9,198 nt of DNA from an uncultured Verrucomicrobiota bacterium. GTDB lineage: Bacteria > Verrucomicrobiota > Kiritimatiellia > RFP12 > UBA1067. The stretch lies in the NCBI GenBank assembly GCA_946543025.1, contig CAMNLN010000121.1, positions 1 through 9,198 on the forward strand, in the 5' to 3' direction. The translations under genes were made by a program, and so were the position numbers. Below the pieces are notes generated by a model. It was not told where the DNA came from, made no database searches, and worked only from the letters and a program-made list of their open reading frames with translations. Shown here piece after piece: positions 6,407 through 9,198 of the stretch (position 1 is the stretch's first letter; each line of letters opens with the position of its first letter).

Positions 6407-6825
6407 CAGTACCAGCGGCGATAGGCGCGCGGATAGACGACCGTGGTGGCCGGATAGACGACGGGCGCGGGCGTGACGACCGCAGGCGCGGCGACAGGAT
6501 AGGTCGCGACAGGGGCCGCGTAGGTCGTCGCGACGGGAGCCGTGTAGGTCGCCGGATAGACGGCAGGCGTCGAGTAGACCACAGGAGGCGGCGCGATGAC
6601 GTCATGCGCGATCGCGGCTGTCGCCGCCGTCAAGCCGACGATGCCCGCCGCCAGTCCAAGTCCACTATGATGATGGTGATGGTGGTAGTAGCCGCCGTGG
6701 TGATAGCGTGGACCGCCCCAGCCGCCATGATAGCGCGGACCGCCCCAGCCGCCGTGCGGGCGCGCGAACACGCATGTCGCCGCCAGCAGCGCCAATGCCA
6801 TAACAACCGTTTTTTTCATGCTCAT
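6403..6825 (-). CDS. Secreted His/Gly-rich, Tyr/Pro/Val-rich repeat protein, unknown function
   Basis: I do not recognise a named family. The 140-residue product starts with a signal peptide (MSMKKTVV, hydrophobic core, probable cleavage after VFA at residue 21). The cysteine at 18 is not in a good lipobox. Next comes a Gly/Trp/His-rich segment (22-53) with a duplicated 9-residue unit (WGGPRYHGG-like) and six consecutive histidines (48-53). A Gly/Ala hydrophobic stretch (about 55-73) could be a membrane helix or glycine-zipper. The tail (79-140) is low-complexity, built of Val, Tyr, Pro, Ala and Thr (repeats such as TAPVAT and VVYP), and ends in aromatic and basic residues. The histidines could bind Ni, Zn or Cu; that is inference. 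The start ATG 6825 has GAGG five bases upstream; ATG 6819 is an alternative. It is the first gene behind the promoter at 6926-6954 and its stop overlaps the next gene. Confidence 0.75.
   Translation of the reverse strand: MSMKKTVVMALALLAATCVFARPHGGWGGPRYHGGWGGPRYHHGGYYHHHHHHSGLGLAAGIVGLTAATAAIAHDVIAPPPVVYSTPAVYPATYTAPVATTYAAPVATYPVAAPAVVTPAPVVYPATTVVYPRAYRRWYW
6701..6754. repeat. Two tandem 27-bp units in the His-rich gene
   Basis: Units 6701-6727 and 6728-6754 agree at 25 of 27 positions, differing at 6709/6736 and at the last base. They encode the duplicated nine-residue WGGPRYHGG-like segment, in frame, just before the hexahistidine run. This looks like a recent in-frame duplication. Confidence 0.85.
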
Positions 6826-6925
6826 GACTACCTCGTCTTTCTGTTTGTGCCGAATGCGTTGTCCAACATGCAAGTAAGGAAACCCTCGCCTCTTCGTCTG
6901 ACATCCGGCAGAAATTTTCCAAGTT

Positions 6926-6954
6926 ATTTTAGCGGATATCGGCCCCCGCGTCAA
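6926..6954 (-). promoter_or_regulatory. Sigma-70-like promoter of the five-gene block
   Basis: On the minus strand TTGACG (6954-6949) and TAAAAT (6931-6926) are separated by exactly 17 bases; each differs from consensus at one position. Transcription should start near 6919, giving a leader of about 94 nt before the His-rich gene's ATG at 6825. The promoter begins only four bases after the stop of the SLC12-type gene, and I see no clear hairpin terminator for that gene in this gap. Confidence 0.7.
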
Positions 6955-6958
6955 CCGC

Positions 6959-9198
6959 CTACTCGCGGAAAATGCGCCGGAAGTCCACGACTTCGCCCGC
7001 AAGGGCGAACACGGCGAGCGGCACGGAGGAAAGGCCGGCCGTAAGCGACTGCACGTAGTCTCCGTACGACTCGGCAGGCTCGTCGAGACCCGGCATCCGC
7101 AACCCCACGAACGTCAGGTCGGCATCGCCCGACATGTCGCAGATGCACTCGTTGAAGGGTCTGTCCCCTGCCGGTTCCAGCACCAGGACCTCCGCCGCCA
7201 CGCGCGCTTTCGCCAAGAACTCCCGGAGTATCCGCTCCCCTTCCTCCATGTCCATCCCCGGCTCCGCGATGTTGCAAAGCCGCAGCGTCGCGCCGTGCCA
7301 CGCATCGCCGCGCAGGACAAGGCAGGCGAGCGCCAGCATAAATGCGCCGTTCGACGTCTGCCCGCGCCACCACACGTCGATCCGGCGGCCGCGGGCCGGC
7401 ACGATGTTCCTCACCGTCGCCAGCGTCGCATCCGCGCGCGACGCCTGACGCGACGCCCCCTCGCCGAGAAGGACGACGTTTCGCTGGCAACGGGCGAGCG
7501 TATGGATCAAACCGCCGAAGGGACGATTGTCCTCCGCGCGCATCGGTGTGCCGAGCAGCACCGTGTTCGGCGTGAGCGGGCCGAAGCCGTAGGCGCGTAC
7601 CAGCTCGCGCAGGCCTGACCACGTGTCGTCCGAAGGATAAATGCGGATCTGCGCCTCCAGGCGCACCTTGTTCAGGTGCCGGCGGATGGAATCGCGCAAC
7701 GCGGTCTCGCGGGACATGTCGTCCGCCGCTTCGGGAACCACCGTCGCAAGTGTCACGAAACTCCGTCCGCCCGAAATAGCGGCGGCCAGCGTGAGCAGAT
7801 GCGGACGGTCGAGCGGTACGCTCGCGAGGACGAGCAGGTTCGGCCGCCAGTTGCGCTCGTCCAGCTGCCGTTTTCCCAGAAGCCGCAGCGCAACCTGCAC
7901 GGCGTACATCAAGAGGCCGGTCCGCATGTCACCCCAGCGCGCACGCAAGGCGCGCCGCTTCACGAACCAGTAGATGAACCCCTCGAACACGAGCGCACAG
8001 AACGTCCAGCCGGGGCTGATCATGAACATCACCGCGAAGCAGCCGGCGAAACCCGCGAACGACAGGAACGGCTTCACGCGAAACGTGGGCCGCCAAGACG
8101 GGTTGCCCATCAGTTCCTCCAGTCCCGCCGAGAGGTTGAGGAGTCCGTACGTCGTGAGGTTGAACATCGTGAGGATCGGCGCGAGGGCGTTGATGTCGCC
8201 GAACCAGAGCCCCGCCGCCGCGATGAGGAAGCAGATCGCCGACGCAAGGCGAGGATCCCTGTTCGCCCCGTAGCCGCGCCCGAGGATTCCCGGCAGCAGA
8301 CGATCCTGCGCGAGCGCCTGTACCACGCGCGGCGCGCAAAGAAGGCCGCCGAGAGCGCTCGAAAGCGTGGCCGCCCACACGCCCAGCAGGATCAGGAACG
8401 GCCAGCGCGCGCACTTCTGCAGGATCATCGTGTCCGTGCGCAGGACGGCCGGATCGGACACGAACACGTTGAGGACGAGCGGCACGGCCATGTACACCGC
8501 CCAGCCAGTCAGCACGGCGGCGATGGTTCCGACGGGGATGGACCGGCTCGGGTTTTTCAGGTCGCCCGACATGCCCACGCCCGAGAGGATTCCCGTCACT
8601 GCCGGGAAGAACACGGCAAAGACGACCCAGAAGTCGAGCGCGGCCGGCACCTTGGCGGGATCCGGTACGGCGAGCGAGGGCGGTGTCCCGCCCGCGAAAA
8701 AAGAGACGAGCGAGAGCGCGATCGCCCCCATGATGAAGAACTGAGCCTTTAGCGCGGCGTCGGCCGAGACTGTTGCGAGGACGGCCATCACGGCGAGCGT
8801 CGCGAGTCCGACCAGCCGCGGATCCCACGCCCCGGTCCCCGGCAAGCCGGATCCCGTCAGCGCCTCGGCGAAGCCCGCCACGTAGAACGAGATGCTCACC
8901 GCCTGCGAGAGCGCGAGTGGGATGCCGATGGCGGCCCCCGCCTCCAGCCCGAAGGAGCGTGAGAGCATGAAGTACGCCCCGCCGCCCTTCATCCGCATGT
9001 TCGTGGCGAGCGAGGAAATAGAGAGGCCCGTAAGGAAGGTGATGGAGCTGGCCGCCGTCACGATGATCAGCGAAGTGGCCAGCCCCACGTTTCCGAGCAT
9101 CCATCCGAAGCGCAGGTACATGACCACGCCGATGATCGTGAGGATGCTCGGCGTGAAGACGCCAGCGAACGTCCCGAACCCGTAGCCGTGGTTCTCCT
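6959..9198 (-). CDS. SLC12-type cation-chloride cotransporter homologue (APC superfamily), 5' end outside window
   Basis: About 745 residues are visible; the frame stays open to the right edge, so the start lies outside. The N-terminal half is a 12-helix APC-superfamily transporter with hallmark SLC12 stretches: GTFAGVFTPSILTIIGVVMYLRFGW at helix 1, GGGAYFMLSRSFG (about visible 71-83), FFPAVTGILSGVGMSGDLKNPSRSIP (about 196-221), and TLSSALGGLLCAPRVVQALAQDRLLP (about 277-302). After helix 12 (near visible 410) comes a soluble cytoplasmic part of roughly 300 residues with alternating strands and helices (NLLVLASVPLDRPHLL...). This resembles the SLC12 C-terminal domain, which has a universal-stress-protein-like fold. 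Animal relatives move Na+, K+ and Cl-; bacterial ones are poorly characterised and some annotations call them amino acid permeases, so ion substrate is inference. The stop is TAG at 6959-6961; a new promoter follows at once, so this gene is probably a separate unit from the downstream block. Confidence 0.88.
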   Translation of the reverse strand, partial: ENHGYGFGTFAGVFTPSILTIIGVVMYLRFGWMLGNVGLATSLIIVTAASSITFLTGLSISSLATNMRMKGGGAYFMLSRSFGLEAGAAIGIPLALSQAVSISFYVAGFAEALTGSGLPGTGAWDPRLVGLATLAVMAVLATVSADAALKAQFFIMGAIALSLVSFFAGGTPPSLAVPDPAKVPAALDFWVVFAVFFPAVTGILSGVGMSGDLKNPSRSIPVGTIAAVLTGWAVYMAVPLVLNVFVSDPAVLRTDTMILQKCARWPFLILLGVWAATLSSALGGLLCAPRVVQALAQDRLLPGILGRGYGANRDPRLASAICFLIAAAGLWFGDINALAPILTMFNLTTYGLLNLSAGLEELMGNPSWRPTFRVKPFLSFAGFAGCFAVMFMISPGWTFCALVFEGFIYWFVKRRALRARWGDMRTGLLMYAVQVALRLLGKRQLDERNWRPNLLVLASVPLDRPHLLTLAAAISGGRSFVTLATVVPEAADDMSRETALRDSIRRHLNKVRLEAQIRIYPSDDTWSGLRELVRAYGFGPLTPNTVLLGTPMRAEDNRPFGGLIHTLARCQRNVVLLGEGASRQASRADATLATVRNIVPARGRRIDVWWRGQTSNGAFMLALACLVLRGDAWHGATLRLCNIAEPGMDMEEGERILREFLAKARVAAEVLVLEPAGDRPFNECICDMSGDADLTFVGLRMPGLDEPAESYGDYVQSLTAGLSSVPLAVFALAGEVVDFRRIFRE

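Noticed and set aside
6826..7002. N-terminal extension of the His-rich gene to 7002
   Set aside because: Would run through the promoter and into the SLC12-type gene, and would place the signal peptide internally.
7676..8752. Plus-strand ORF of 358 codons opposite the SLC12-type gene
   Set aside because: Composition dominated by Arg, His and Glu, antisense to a transporter with conserved family motifs.

Overview
This window is GC-rich, gene-dense bacterial DNA. It encodes Gram-negative cell-envelope functions: an LptG-type lipopolysaccharide-export permease and apolipoprotein N-acyltransferase. It also has a secreted DUF1080 (3-keto-disaccharide hydrolase-type) protein, a family common in Planctomycetes, Verrucomicrobia, Lentisphaerae/Kiritimatiellae and Bacteroidetes. 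Together with the base composition this suggests the PVC superphylum, possibly a Kiritimatiellae/Verrucomicrobia-like organism. That assignment is an inference from gene content, not from a marker gene. I see no rRNA, tRNA, CRISPR array, insertion sequence, phage gene or integrase.

Layout. On the plus strand, the left edge cuts the 3' part of clpX (1-539), which overlaps panD (536-889) by four bases. Everything to the right is on the minus strand and converges on panD, with only six bases between the two stop codons. Reading the minus strand from right to left: (a) a large SLC12-type cation-chloride cotransporter homologue, open at the right edge (6959-9198); (b) a sigma-70-like promoter just after its stop; (c) five tightly packed genes: a secreted His-rich protein (6403-6825), a 75-residue two-helix membrane protein (6179-6406), a bile acid:Na+ symporter family transporter (5190-6176), lnt (3604-5193) and a secreted DUF1080 protein (2822-3607); (d) a second sigma-70-like promoter; (e) kduD (1991-2755), followed with no gap by lptG (896-1990).

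How the genes fit together. The five-gene block is joined by GTGA, 2-bp, ATGA and ATGA junctions, so it is very probably one translationally coupled operon. It mixes lipoprotein maturation (Lnt) with two exported proteins and a transporter. The kduD-lptG pair mixes uronate catabolism with LPS export. DUF1080 and KduD may both serve polysaccharide breakdown, but no other pathway gene (kduI, lyase, KDG kinase) is visible. Most products belong to known families. The least explained items are the His-rich exported protein, the small membrane protein after it, and a 7-bp tandem repeat inside lnt.

No gene-free stretch exceeds 300 bp. The longest gap is 133 bp (6826-6958), which holds the promoter and leader of the five-gene block. 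I did not find a convincing new defence, mobile or RNA-guided system.
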